DNA of 64,000 nucleotides from Methanosarcina horonobensis HB-1 = JCM 15518 (GTDB lineage Archaea > Halobacteriota > Methanosarcinia > Methanosarcinales > Methanosarcinaceae): positions 372,001-436,000 of the forward strand of contig NZ_CP009516.1 in assembly GCF_000970285.1 (NCBI RefSeq), read 5' to 3'. This document shows, one piece after another, positions 44,102 through 53,838 of the stretch. Numbering within the stretch: position 1 is the first letter of the stretch; every line of letters starts with the position of its first letter. Both the position numbers and the translations under genes were made by a program. The notes beneath the pieces are model-generated. The model was not told where the DNA came from and did no database searches. It saw only the letters and a program-made list of their open reading frames with translations.

Positions 44102-45214
44102 GTGGAAACAAAAATGACATCAAGGGAACGTTTTATTGGCGCACTCGAAAGAAAAGATGTTGACAGGACCCCTTACGGCTACCTCTGGTTCGGAGCAGGG
44201 AACGCGGTACTGGAGCGAATGGGAGCAAGCCTTAAAGCTGTATACTGCTCTGCAGAAGGAATTGCAAGAGCGCAAATCCTTGCAAAGGAGATGTATCACC
44301 ACGATAACGTGATGTCCCCCTGGGGGTGCCTTCTGGTGGAAGCCGAGGCGCTCGGGACGAAGGTAAATATAAAGGAAAATGCTTATCCCGTGGTTGCGAA
44401 ATATGCCCTCAAATCCGCAACCGAGCATGAACTGATAAACCCAGATAACATCGACAGTTCCGAGCGAGTAAAGACTATTGCCGGATCGATTGAAATCCTG
44501 AAAAAGGAAATCGGGAATGAAGCCTTTATCACAGGAGCAGCAATGTCTCCCCTTATGCTTGCATCTCAGGTCATGGGAGGGAGCAGGCTCTGCATTGACA
44601 TGCTGAAGGACAGGGATAATTTCCATGCCCTGCTGAAAAAACTCACGGAAAGTTGCATCCTGTTTGCTGACTCCCTGCTCGAATCGGGTGCAGATGGTAT
44701 TTTTATTGAAAACGGGGAAAACACCGGCGACCTTTTCAGCCCGCAGATGGCTGAGGAATTTATGCTGCCATATACAAAGAGACTTTACGATCATATCAAA
44801 GCCGAAGGAGGATACGTAATCTCCCATAACTGTGCACCCCATGCCTTTTATGACCTGGAAATGAGACTTGAACCTCATGCCCTTAACTTTGCCTTCGGGG
44901 ACGTCAGGCTGCTTGGGAAAAATTATGGGGTTGAATGTAAAAAACTTCATAATCACAACAATATCGGGTGTGGTCCGAGGCACTGCTTCAAGGAGTTTAA
45001 GGAATTCTCCAATGCCGGCATCTGCCTCATGGGAAACATTATTCCGGATTCCCCTCCCACCGGTTCCAGGATTGAGATCGGGCATGAAGTAAAAAGCTGT
45101 CTCTCCGCAGCCCCGGAAAAGGGTTTTATCCTGTCAACGGGCTGCGAGATCCCTCTGAATACGCCACTTGAAAAGATGGAAATGCTCTGGGATGAGATAA
45201 AAACAGGGATTTAA
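44102..45214 (+). CDS. MtaA/UroD-family methylcobamide:CoM methyltransferase-like protein
   Basis: This roughly 370-residue protein belongs to the uroporphyrinogen decarboxylase/MtaA family. The family start TSRERFIGALERKDVDRTP is clear, and the zinc ligands of the CoM methyltransferases are in place: His and Cys of SHNCAPH and a late Cys in STGCEIP. MtaA, MtbA and MtsA-type enzymes move a methyl group from a corrinoid protein to coenzyme M. No corrinoid or substrate methyltransferase gene is adjacent, so the substrate is open. GTG at 44102 fits the GGAG at 44087-44090; ATG at 44114 is the alternative, and the ATG at 44066 lies before the ribosome binding site. Confidence 0.85.
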   Translation: METKMTSRERFIGALERKDVDRTPYGYLWFGAGNAVLERMGASLKAVYCSAEGIARAQILAKEMYHHDNVMSPWGCLLVEAEALGTKVNIKENAYPVVAKYALKSATEHELINPDNIDSSERVKTIAGSIEILKKEIGNEAFITGAAMSPLMLASQVMGGSRLCIDMLKDRDNFHALLKKLTESCILFADSLLESGADGIFIENGENTGDLFSPQMAEEFMLPYTKRLYDHIKAEGGYVISHNCAPHAFYDLEMRLEPHALNFAFGDVRLLGKNYGVECKKLHNHNNIGCGPRHCFKEFKEFSNAGICLMGNIIPDSPPTGSRIEIGHEVKSCLSAAPEKGFILSTGCEIPLNTPLEKMEMLWDEIKTGI

Positions 45215-45387
45215 GGCTTTCCCTCATGGCTTTTAATTTTAAAATTTTTTCTCCAAAACGAGTCATAACGTTACAAAATATCCGATTATCTGATAAAGTC
45301 CGGTTACTCCATAAAAGTTCCCAGTTTACTAATATATAATTTAGTAATTTCTAATTTTCATATATATATTTCGAAAATTCCTGGGAT

Positions 45388-45411
45388 AACTCTTTTTCCA
45401 GAGTTTTTTTT
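45388..45411 (+). terminator. Terminator after the MtaA-like gene
   Basis: The hairpin AACTCT-TTTTCC-AGAGTT is followed by a run of T. It lies about 175 bp after the stop codon, with a plain AT-rich stretch between. Confidence 0.5.
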
Positions 45412-45493
45412 GAGATCTTTTTTCAAGTCTTAATTCTGAGAAAGTATGTATGGAAAAAAACAGACTTGTATATTTTTAAGATGACATTAGATA

Positions 45494-45668
45494 CAAAATA
45501 GAATTACGTAGTTGCATTTTTTTCCCAACGTTGCATATCATTAGATGCCCATCTATGTACGAAATATTAAAATATAGTTTACCTTCTTTTTAAAACTGTG
45601 ATTTAAACCCCGAGTAGATTTGAACCGATTCCGTTCTTGAAAATCTGCTCCCAACCCGAGGAATTTTC
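45494..45668 (+). promoter_or_regulatory. Upstream region shared with the alkaline phosphatase gene
   Basis: A 23-bp box at 45494-45516 (CAAAATAGAATTACGTAGTT followed by GCA) and a 12-bp leader end (GAGGAATTTTCA before TGG) both recur in front of the alkaline phosphatase gene, with the same 175-bp distance from box to ATG. A TATA-like stretch AAATATAG lies at 45570-45578. Confidence 0.6.
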
Positions 45669-46502
45669 ATGGAGAAGTTAAGAACAAAAACCCTAATAAA
45701 ACTTTTAAGTGTTTTCTTCATTTTGCTGTTGACCGCCTCAGCAGCTTCCGCTGCCTGTTCGTACCAGCGTGGAAAACACTACTATAATAATAATTATGAA
45801 TGGAATAATTCCCAGTATTCAGACTGCAGACAATACTCAGACTGGGACTACAAAACCTGTAATTCCAGAGAAAACACCGAATGTAGAACTTGTAACCAGT
45901 GTCCGGACTGGAACTGTGTAACTTGTAATTCCGGAGAAAATACCTGTCCCGGAACCACTGATCCTGGAATCCCTGATCCCGAGCCCACTGATCCCGGAAC
46001 CACTGATCCTGGGAGTTCTGTCCCCCCTGTCACTCCAACAAATGCAACCGGCACAACTACTGTGAAACTATGTAGTAATAATGTCTGTACAGTTGGAGGA
46101 AATGGGCAAGTCCTGACCCTTACAAACTATAACAACGCGGTAAACCCTACCTATGACCAGCTCCTGGCTTTCCTGGAAGCTGACAAGACCGACGAACGAC
46201 CTTATACTTCAACATATGTCTGCAGTGACTTTGCAAAAGCCCTCCACGATAATGCAGAAGCTGCCGGTATAAAAGCCGGTTGGGTGGGTGCAATCGGAGC
46301 TAATCACGCGTTCAATGTGTTTGAAACAACTGATAAGGGAACTGTGTATATAGACTGTACGGGTGTTCCTGGAGGAGCAACACTTCAGGATAAGCAACTG
46401 AATGTGGTAATTGGTCAGCCTTTGAGCGGAAAGTACCTGTTCAGACAGGGAACGCTTAATGGTATGGAAGGAACTGTTACAAGTTTACTGGTTTACTGGT
46501 AA
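45669..46502 (+). CDS. Secreted transglutaminase-like cysteine protein
   Basis: This 277-residue protein has a signal peptide (about 9-29, ending SAAC), a Cys/Asn/Asp-rich region (about 30-90) with two CNSxEN repeats, a Pro/Asp/Thr-rich linker (about 92-128) and a transglutaminase-like domain. The possible catalytic Cys is in TSTYVCSDFAKALHDNAEAA, the His in NHAFNVFETTDKG and the Asp in VYIDCTG. Related archaeal surface proteins may be proteases or cross-linkers; the substrate is not known. Its control region matches that of the alkaline phosphatase gene 570 bp downstream. Confidence 0.72.
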   Translation: MEKLRTKTLIKLLSVFFILLLTASAASAACSYQRGKHYYNNNYEWNNSQYSDCRQYSDWDYKTCNSRENTECRTCNQCPDWNCVTCNSGENTCPGTTDPGIPDPEPTDPGTTDPGSSVPPVTPTNATGTTTVKLCSNNVCTVGGNGQVLTLTNYNNAVNPTYDQLLAFLEADKTDERPYTSTYVCSDFAKALHDNAEAAGIKAGWVGAIGANHAFNVFETTDKGTVYIDCTGVPGGATLQDKQLNVVIGQPLSGKYLFRQGTLNGMEGTVTSLLVYW

Positions 46503-46899
46503 ACTTTCCTTCCTTTTTCTTGTTTCGTATCAGATTAATATGAGAAATTGTGAAATTCAACCTTTTAAAAGAGAAGTAAAAATTGTTAAATAATCTTCTT
46601 CTAGTTATAATTCTAATTTTCTTGTTCATGACTAAATTTCCATCATATGTTATCGATTAAGCATTAAATTATTTCTCTTGTAGACGTTTTTATAATTGAA
46701 TATTCTTGGCATGAAGAAAAATAGAGTATTTTGTTCAGGAATTAAATAGAATACGGATACTGTTATTGTTTACTTTAGACTAAGTGCCTGGCAAAATGCA
46801 AAGATTTCATAGGAAAGTCTGTCAATGAATGCGTTGAAGGTTCTAGTAAGGTATAAAGGGAAGGATATAGACGGATATTTTCCCAGACTCCAGGTACTG
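46503..46899. other. Gap between transglutaminase-like and phosphatase genes
   Basis: No gene is seen; AT-rich sequence with no long hairpin. Confidence 0.35.
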
Positions 46900-47074
46900 C
46901 AAAATAGAGTTATATAGCTGCACTTTTCTGACATTGACTATCGTCCAATATATATTTTATATGTGAAAAATTCAAATACAGCTGGCTTCCTCTTCAAATT
47001 TGAGATCTAAATTCTGAGTATGGTCTGAAATTAAGCCTGCTCTTAAGAATCCGCTCTCAGTTTGAGGAATTTTC
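46900..47074 (+). promoter_or_regulatory. Upstream region of the alkaline phosphatase gene
   Basis: The box at 46900-46922 (CAAAATAGAGTTATATAGCT then GCA) and the leader end GAGGAATTTTCA match the upstream region of the transglutaminase-like gene at the same distances. TATATATTTTATAT at 46949-46962 could serve as TATA box, leaving a leader of about 90 nt. Confidence 0.6.
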
Positions 47075-48790
47075 ATGGAAAGCAAGGAAACAAACATTTT
47101 GCTGACTTTTTCCATCATAGGACTTTTACTGCTTGGAAATGTTGGTTCTGCAGTAGCTGTGAAAGACAATTTGAATAACAACTCTGATTTCAACGATTCC
47201 GTTAAATGCAAACCTGTTGCAGGGTCGGAAGCCAAAATAAAAAACGTTATTGTTATGGTCCCTGACGGATGCTCTCAGAGTGTCCAGACCCTCGCACGCT
47301 GGTATGGCGGAGAACCACTGCAGCTTGATGAAATGGTGGCTGGAACTGTATCCACTTACAGCGCCGATTCCGTTATCACGGATTCTTCTTCTGCCGCAAC
47401 GGCATTTGCTACCGGGTTCAAGACAACTAACGGTTTTGTAAGTGTGGGTCCCAGAAATGATACTCTTCTGAGTATTGTCGCAGACCCGGCAGAGGAGTAC
47501 AGTCCCCTTGCAACAGTGCTCGAAGGCTCAAAGCTCGAAGGTAGAGCTACCGGGCTTGTTGCAACCTCCAGGGTGACCCATGCAACACCTGCAGCTTTTG
47601 CATCTCACGTTGATAACAGGAATAATGAAAGCGAAATTATGGAACAGATGGTGTATGAAGACATCGATGTTGTTTTCGGTGGTGGTTCACAGTACCTCCT
47701 TCCCGTTGCCGACGGCGGCAAGAGAACTGACGGGGAAAACCTTACTGAAGTCCTTCTCGACAGAGGCTACCAGTATGTTGACAACGAGACCGAGATGCTC
47801 GCCCTGAGTTCAGGGAATGCATGGGGGCTCTTTGCCAGCGGCCATATGCAACCGGACATCGACCGCGCTGAGTTTGCACCTGAGGAACCTTCTCTTTCAA
47901 ATATGACTGAAAAAGCCATCGAACTCCTCTGTGAGGACAAAGACGGCTTTTTCCTGATGGTGGAAGGCAGCCAGGTAGACTGGGCAGGGCATGCCAATGA
48001 CCCGATTTACGAGGTAACTGACTTCCTGGCTTTTGACGAGGCTGTCAAAGTTGCGGTTGACTTTGCCAGAGCTGACGGGCACACCCTGGTCATAGTCTTC
48101 CCTGACCACAATACCGGCGGGATGACAATAGGGAGTTATTATGATTCGGAATATGATGATACCAGCATAGAAGACGTGGTAACCCCTCTTGAAGGTATGA
48201 ATATCACTGCGGCAGGAGTAGCTAAAAAAATAGGAGAGGATCTTTCTTACGACAACATTAAATCCCAGCTGAAAACCTGGTGGGGAATTGATGCAACCGA
48301 CGATGATGTAACTGAGATTCTTGAGCTATATAATAATGGAAAAGATCTTTCACTTGACTATGCAATCAGCAAGGTCATTAGCCGGAATCACACCGTAATC
48401 GGCTGGACAACCAACGGGCACTGCGGAGAAGACGTCCCCCTCTGGGCTTTTGGTCCTGATTCTCCTGCAGGGTATATGGATAATACCGAAATTGCGGAAT
48501 ATATTGCCGACAAACTTAAATTCGATCTGGCTGAGACAAACGAGCATCTCTTTGTTGAAGTCGGAGAGGTACTTTCTGAAGATAACGGGGATGGAACCCT
48601 TGAAGCCGATGAATATCTGCTTGACACAACCGATCCTGAAAACCCTGTACTCAAAATCGGGGATGCTGAACTTCCGGTAAACAAGAACCTTCTGATCAAA
48701 GACGGCGTAACCCATGAGCTCGATGGAATAGTTGTCTACGCTATGACTGATAAAGTCTATATCCCCACTGAAGCACTGTCACTTGTCTAA
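47075..48790 (+). CDS. Secreted alkaline phosphatase (PhoA family)
   Basis: This 571-residue phosphomonoesterase has an N-terminal signal peptide (about 8-29). The nucleophile is the first serine of TDSSSAATAFATG; metal ligands include the aspartate of VMVPDGCS, MVEGSQVDWAGHAND, VVFPDHNTGGM-like (IVFPDHNTGG) and the late histidine of TTNGHCGEDVPLWAFGP. An extra C-terminal part (about 490-571; EVLSEDNGDGTLEADEYLLD) follows the core. It frees phosphate from organic esters outside the cell and is likely induced by phosphate shortage. It shares its control region with the transglutaminase-like gene. Confidence 0.9.
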   Translation: MESKETNILLTFSIIGLLLLGNVGSAVAVKDNLNNNSDFNDSVKCKPVAGSEAKIKNVIVMVPDGCSQSVQTLARWYGGEPLQLDEMVAGTVSTYSADSVITDSSSAATAFATGFKTTNGFVSVGPRNDTLLSIVADPAEEYSPLATVLEGSKLEGRATGLVATSRVTHATPAAFASHVDNRNNESEIMEQMVYEDIDVVFGGGSQYLLPVADGGKRTDGENLTEVLLDRGYQYVDNETEMLALSSGNAWGLFASGHMQPDIDRAEFAPEEPSLSNMTEKAIELLCEDKDGFFLMVEGSQVDWAGHANDPIYEVTDFLAFDEAVKVAVDFARADGHTLVIVFPDHNTGGMTIGSYYDSEYDDTSIEDVVTPLEGMNITAAGVAKKIGEDLSYDNIKSQLKTWWGIDATDDDVTEILELYNNGKDLSLDYAISKVISRNHTVIGWTTNGHCGEDVPLWAFGPDSPAGYMDNTEIAEYIADKLKFDLAETNEHLFVEVGEVLSEDNGDGTLEADEYLLDTTDPENPVLKIGDAELPVNKNLLIKDGVTHELDGIVVYAMTDKVYIPTEALSLV

Positions 48791-48850
48791 TACAGTACTT
48801 CTGCAAATAAACCACAAATCTGTATAATAATATACATAACATACAATTTT

Positions 48851-48897
48851 CGAAAAAACCTGGGACAGCCCTTTCCCCAGGAATTTTTCGACCTCTT
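48851..48897 (+). terminator. Terminator after the alkaline phosphatase gene
   Basis: A long interrupted stem (CGAAAAA..CCTGGG / CCCAGG..TTTTTCG) with an 11-nt loop is followed by a T-rich run, 60 bp after the stop codon. Confidence 0.65.
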
Positions 48898-49009
48898 TTT
48901 TCAGGAGGCGGTATGTGCGAGCGCAGGAAATTTATACTTGCAAATATATCACATTCAAAGTTTATATTAATAGAATTCCGAAACTTATGTTAACCAGCTT
49001 GCGGGATTT

Positions 49010-50272
49010 ATGGCAGCAGAGTCTTTGATCTCCTCTTTTGTGTCTTCGCCCGATCTTTCGGTGCTCGTCCTCCTTTGCGTCCTCCTGCTTACTGCTCTGA
49101 GGCAGATAGGGTCTTTGAGGCTGCAGATCTGGCAGGTTATGACTCTTGGGGCTCTCTCGGTGCTGCTGCTTGGAGAAATCTCGCCTCAAGAAGCTCTCCG
49201 GGCAATTAACCTTGATGTTCTCCTCTTTCTTTTCGGAGCCTTTTGTGTGGGTGAGGCACTTAACAGGAGCGGGTACCTTGCCTGGCTTGGGGGTCGGATA
49301 GTCTCAAAGGCGAAAAACACGGATCAGCTTGTTTTGCTTGTAATTTTCTCCACCGGAATTCTCTCTGCAGTCCTTATGAACGATACCCTTGCTATTATGG
49401 GTACTCCTCTGGTCCTTCGTTTTTCCCGGAAGTACGGGGTATCCCCAAAACTTATGCTCTTTGCCCTGGCTTTCGGAATAACCACAGGCAGTGTCATGAG
49501 CCCTATAGGAAACCCTCAAAACCTTCTGATCGCAATTGACGGAAAACTTGACTCCCCATTTGTGACATTTTTAAACTCGCTGGCTCTGCCAACTCTTATA
49601 AATCTAGCACTTGCTTATGCAGTTCTCAGACTTTTTTTCAGCCGTGAATTCGGGAGACCAGCTCTAGTTCATTCTGAAGAGGTCATCTCCGATCCTGACC
49701 TTGCAGAAATCTCAAAAAAAGCTCTTTTGCTTCTGCTGGCTCTTATTACCTGTAAGATCCTTCTTGTAGAATTTTTGCCTGCATGGGATTTCAGTTTGAG
49801 CTGGATTGCCCTGCTCTCAGCTTCTCCCATACTGCTCAGCAAAAGGCGAACTGAGGTCGTAATGAACATTGACTGGACAACTCTGGTTTTCTTTATTTCA
49901 ATGTTTGTGATGATGGAAAGTGTCTGGATGTCAGGGACCTGCCAGGAGCTTCTCTACAGGATGTCTCCGCAGCTAGGCTCGGTTCCGACCATCCTGGCTC
50001 TTAGCATAGGACTCAGCCAGCTTATTTCTAATGTCCCCTTTGTTGCGCTCTATCTTCCTGCAATGGGAAGCGAAGTTTCTCAGGGACAGTTGATGGCGCT
50101 CGCTGCCGGAAGTACCATTGCAGGAAATCTTTTAATCCTGGGGGCCGCAAGCAACGTTATAATCCTCCAGAATGCAGAAAAAGAAGGTGAAAGCTTCTCT
50201 TTTATAGAATTCGCCAGAATTGGGATCTTAATTTCATTTTTAGATGCTATTATTTATTTTATATTTCTTTAA
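49010..50272 (+). CDS. SLC13/ArsB-type membrane permease
   Basis: This 420-residue polytopic protein has about ten to twelve membrane segments arranged as two similar halves. Motifs of the ion transporter superfamily are visible: DVLLFLFGAFCVGEAL, VLMNDTLAIMGTPL, and SVMSPIGNPQNLLIA in the first half; SNVPFVALYLPAMGS and LLILGAASNVIILQNAEK in the second. Members carry dicarboxylates, sulfate, phosphate, arsenite or sodium. The substrate here is unknown; the alkaline phosphatase next door might suggest an anion, but the genes are 220 bp apart and need not be linked. The start is set by the ATG at 49010. Confidence 0.85.
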   Translation: MAAESLISSFVSSPDLSVLVLLCVLLLTALRQIGSLRLQIWQVMTLGALSVLLLGEISPQEALRAINLDVLLFLFGAFCVGEALNRSGYLAWLGGRIVSKAKNTDQLVLLVIFSTGILSAVLMNDTLAIMGTPLVLRFSRKYGVSPKLMLFALAFGITTGSVMSPIGNPQNLLIAIDGKLDSPFVTFLNSLALPTLINLALAYAVLRLFFSREFGRPALVHSEEVISDPDLAEISKKALLLLLALITCKILLVEFLPAWDFSLSWIALLSASPILLSKRRTEVVMNIDWTTLVFFISMFVMMESVWMSGTCQELLYRMSPQLGSVPTILALSIGLSQLISNVPFVALYLPAMGSEVSQGQLMALAAGSTIAGNLLILGAASNVIILQNAEKEGESFSFIEFARIGILISFLDAIIYFIFL

Positions 50273-50463
50273 GCCTTAAAAGCAATGATATTTCTATAAA
50301 TGGAGCTAAAAAACTCATTTTATCCTGAAATGCCGTTCTAAAATCTGTTAATCCTTTAATAGATTTTTCTAGTTAACCTCCTGAGTATATAAACGCTTCT
50401 TAACCCTCCGATAAACTTGATATACTGAAAGCACATACATTTTTTTCGGGAAGATATCTTATC
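50273..50463 (+). promoter_or_regulatory. Promoter of the methyltransferase-ATP-grasp gene; TATA at 50384-50391
   Basis: The sequence GAGTATATAAACG is a good archaeal TATA box about 75 nt before the ATG, with no other gene in the gap. Confidence 0.55.
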
Positions 50464-52569
50464 ATGACCCAGAATAATACCGATTCAAACTCAAGGCGCA
50501 AACGCGCTAAAGGTACCGTACAGACGAAAACCCTCGGGCCTGTTGAAGACCTTGAACCTCATGTCCGGTCCGACTGGTGGCAGACTCTTTTTAATTCCCT
50601 CTATCTCAAGACCGATGCCGATCTTCTGGATGACATGGACGTTACAAAGAAAGAGGCAGATCTTGTTGTCTCTATCCTTGGACTCGAACCTGAAGATGCG
50701 GTTCTTGACCTTTGCTGCGGTCAGGGTAGACATGTCCTGGAACTGGCAAGGAGAGGTTTTTCAAATGTTGAAGGTTATGACAGGTCCCAGTACCTTATCC
50801 GGAAAGCACGAACAAGATCTCAGAAAGAAAACCTGCAGGTCAGGTTCAGGGAAGGGGACGCAAGAAAACTGCCTTATCCCTCCGATACTTTCTCTGTGGT
50901 TACCATCCTTGGAAACAGCTTTGGATATTTTGATTCCACCCTGCAGGACCGAAAAGTGCTTGAAGAGGTTTTCAGAGTACTGAGGCCAGGAGGGAGGGTC
51001 TTTATTGACGCGGTAGATGGAGACCACATGAAAAAAAATTTCCAGCAAAGATCATGGGAATGGCTGGACAGGAAGTATTTTGTGTGCAGGGAAAGGGCTC
51101 TCTCTTCTGACGGTGAACGTCTTATCTGCAGGGAGGTTATAAGCCGCATTGATAGAGGAATAATTGCGGATCAATTTTACGCTGAGAGGCTGTACAATAG
51201 AGAAAGTCTTTTTGAACTGCTTACAGCGTCTGGTTTCAGTAGCCCGACTTTTCATACGACCTTTAGCCCTGTATCAACAGGCACCCAGGACGCAGGAATG
51301 ATGGAACAGAGAATTCTCGTTTCAGCTACGGTTGAGAAAGCCTGGCCGTCTATGGCTTCTCCAGGTGCTGAGAGTAAAAAACCCCTTAACGTTATTGTAG
51401 TGCTCGGAGATCCGAGGAAGGAAGACCAGGTCAAACCTGCCTGTGTGTTTGATGATGATGACTTCGAAACAGTTAACAGGATGAAGAAAGCGCTTGCTGA
51501 AATTCCTTATATGAAATTTACTTTCCTTGACAGGCACGAAACCCTTTTCGAAGACCTCAAAAAGAGAGCAGGAAAATCTGACCTTGTACTTAACCTCTGT
51601 GATGAAGGTTTTTATAACGACCCTACAAAAGAGCTCCATGTCCCTGCCATGCTTGAGCAACTTAATATTCCTTATACAGGTGCAGGTCCTCAGTGCCTTG
51701 CTTACTGTTATGATAAGTCTCTTGTACGGGGAGTCGCCCGTGAGATGCACATTCCTGTTGCAAAGGGAGTTTTTGTTACCGGAGACTCTGATATTTCAAG
51801 GCTTAACCTCTCTTTCCCTCTGCTCGTAAAGCCCAATTCAGGGGACTCAAGTTTCGGAATTACGCAGAAAAGCATAGTCCACAGCAGAGAAGATATATTT
51901 GATATCATGAAATTGACTCGGGAAAAAATAGGGGCAGATAAGCCTTTCCTGCTGGAGGAATTCCTTCCGGGAAAAGACATCAGTGTTGGAATTATCGGAA
52001 ACCCGCCTTTCTGTACTGTGCTGCCTATCACGGAAGAAGATTACTCTGCGGTTCCCGAGGAACTTCCCAGGATCTGCGGGTATGAGGCTAAATGGCTCCC
52101 GGACTCTCCTTATTGGAAGATCAGATCCGTACCTGCTGGTCTGCCTGAAAAGATCGAAAAGGAAATTGTAAGGAGCTGCCTTGCTCTCTTTGCAAGGCTG
52201 GGCTGCCGCGACTATGCTCGCTTTGACTGGAGACTTGATGCCGAAGGCAGGCCAAAGCTGCTTGAAGTTAATCCGAACCCTGGATGGTGCTGGGATGGAC
52301 ATCTTGCAAAAATGGCAGCTTATGCAAACATTTCTTATTCCGGTATGCTTGCAGCAGTTATTGAGGCTGCAAAGAAAAGATATGGTATCGGAACAGGTGG
52401 AAAGGTTGTTCTTCAAATGAAAGATCGTGAACAATCTCAAAGGAAAAGCCCGGCTGAATGTGCTGCTGAGTTCGAAGAAGAAGTCGAAGCTAAAAACTCT
52501 ATTGAATCCGAGGACGATAGAAAAAGAAATATTTTCTCAGGCAGTTCTGAAACATTACGGGCTCTCTAA
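50464..52569 (+). CDS. Fusion of a SAM-dependent methyltransferase and a D-Ala-D-Ala-ligase-like ATP-grasp enzyme
   Basis: The 701-residue protein joins two enzymes. The N-terminal part (about 35-295) is a class I methyltransferase with the SAM motif VLDLCCGQGRHVLELARRGF (from residue 80), EGYDRS, FREGDARKLPYPSDTF and FRVLRPGGRVFIDAV. The C-terminal part (about 310-650) is an ATP-grasp ligase like D-Ala-D-Ala ligase: LVLNLCDEGFYNDP, NIPYTGAGPQCLAYCYDKSL, LLVKPNSGDSSFGIT, the ATP loop LLEEFLPGKDISVGI and the Mg site KLLEVNPNPGWCWDGHLAKM. A charged tail follows. Such a pair could methylate and ligate the same amino acid or peptide substrate, which is not known. Archaea lack D-Ala-D-Ala in their walls. 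Confidence 0.85.
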   Translation: MTQNNTDSNSRRKRAKGTVQTKTLGPVEDLEPHVRSDWWQTLFNSLYLKTDADLLDDMDVTKKEADLVVSILGLEPEDAVLDLCCGQGRHVLELARRGFSNVEGYDRSQYLIRKARTRSQKENLQVRFREGDARKLPYPSDTFSVVTILGNSFGYFDSTLQDRKVLEEVFRVLRPGGRVFIDAVDGDHMKKNFQQRSWEWLDRKYFVCRERALSSDGERLICREVISRIDRGIIADQFYAERLYNRESLFELLTASGFSSPTFHTTFSPVSTGTQDAGMMEQRILVSATVEKAWPSMASPGAESKKPLNVIVVLGDPRKEDQVKPACVFDDDDFETVNRMKKALAEIPYMKFTFLDRHETLFEDLKKRAGKSDLVLNLCDEGFYNDPTKELHVPAMLEQLNIPYTGAGPQCLAYCYDKSLVRGVAREMHIPVAKGVFVTGDSDISRLNLSFPLLVKPNSGDSSFGITQKSIVHSREDIFDIMKLTREKIGADKPFLLEEFLPGKDISVGIIGNPPFCTVLPITEEDYSAVPEELPRICGYEAKWLPDSPYWKIRSVPAGLPEKIEKEIVRSCLALFARLGCRDYARFDWRLDAEGRPKLLEVNPNPGWCWDGHLAKMAAYANISYSGMLAAVIEAAKKRYGIGTGGKVVLQMKDREQSQRKSPAECAAEFEEEVEAKNSIESEDDRKRNIFSGSSETLRAL

Positions 52570-52860
52570 AAATAAATAAGCTCAAAAAATTGTCCTGAAA
52601 ATTAAAGTGTCATAAAACTCCAAAATATCGGTTAAGAAAAAGGTCTGATTTGATAAAGTTGGATTTAAGAAAACTGGGTTTGGAAAAATAGTTAGATCTG
52701 AGTAAAATTTGATCCGTAAAAGATCAAACCCTTAAACGTTTTAAGAAATTCAGAAAAACTTGAACAAAATAATGGGATGCGAAAGATTGATCTCTTTTTT
52801 TCTTTCGCCTTCCTTTTTCTTTTACTTTTAAATAACTTTACGATAATCAAAGGCAGAATA
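52570..52860. other. Gap before the TnpB element
   Basis: I see no complete gene. On the minus strand a frame running from about 52904 downward reads KVDGIHPATKVTGILP, the usual end of an IscB protein, and then degenerates. This reflects shared element-end sequence rather than a gene. Confidence 0.5.
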
Positions 52861-53838
52861 CCCGTCACTTTAGTGGCGGGATGAATGCCGTCAACTTTCC
52901 ACAACTACTTTTGTAATTTACCCATGTTATATATGCGTGTAAAACTAATATAACTTTTAATGTTAAAAGCCTATAAGTACAGATTGAAACCTGCTAAAAA
53001 ACAAGAAACGCTAATAAATAAGCACATCGGTAGCTGTCGGCTTGTCTACAATTGGGCTTTAGAACAGAAAATTAAGACTTATGAACAGACTGGAAAATGT
53101 ATAAATCACATGGAGCTGGATAAGCTTCTTCCTGCCCTGAAAACTGAAAAACCTTTCCTGAAAGAAACTAGTTCTCAGTCATTTCAGGGAATGACAAAAC
53201 ATGTAGATGCGGCTCTTGTTAGATTTTTCAGAGAGAAGAACGGCTTTCCCAGATTCAAATCAAAGAAAAATCCGGTACAGTCTTTTCCTGTACCTCAACA
53301 CTACTTTGTAGACTTTAAAAAGGGCATAGTCAAGCTCCCTAAAATCGGAGAGGTTGAAGTTCTATTTCATAGAACGTTTGAAGGTACTCTGAGAACAGCA
53401 ACAGTTTCAAGATCATGTACTGGAAAATACTACGTCAGTATCCTTGTTGAAGATGGGAAAGAACTTCCTACAAAACAGAAGTATTCTGAATCTACTACAG
53501 TGGGTATAGATGTCGGGATTAAGGATTTTGCTGTACTCTCTACAGGCGAAAAGATTGAAAATCCAAAATACCTGAAAAATTCTCTTAAAAGACTTAAATG
53601 TCTCCAAAAAAGAGTGTCAAGGAAACAGGTCGGTTCAAAACGCAGAGATAAAACAAGAAAACTACTCTCAAAAATCCATGAAAAAATTAGTAATCAGAGA
53701 AACAATTTCCAGCACAAACTCTCTTCTAAACTTATCCGCGAGAACCAAGCTATTACACTGGAAACTCTGAATGTTAAAGGTATGGTCAAGAATAACTATT
53801 TAGCACAGGTTATAAGTGATTCTGCATGGCATAGCTTT

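Noticed and set aside
51322..52440. Long minus-strand open frames inside the methyltransferase-ATP-grasp gene
   Set aside because: They lie opposite clearly conserved motifs and show no family pattern.
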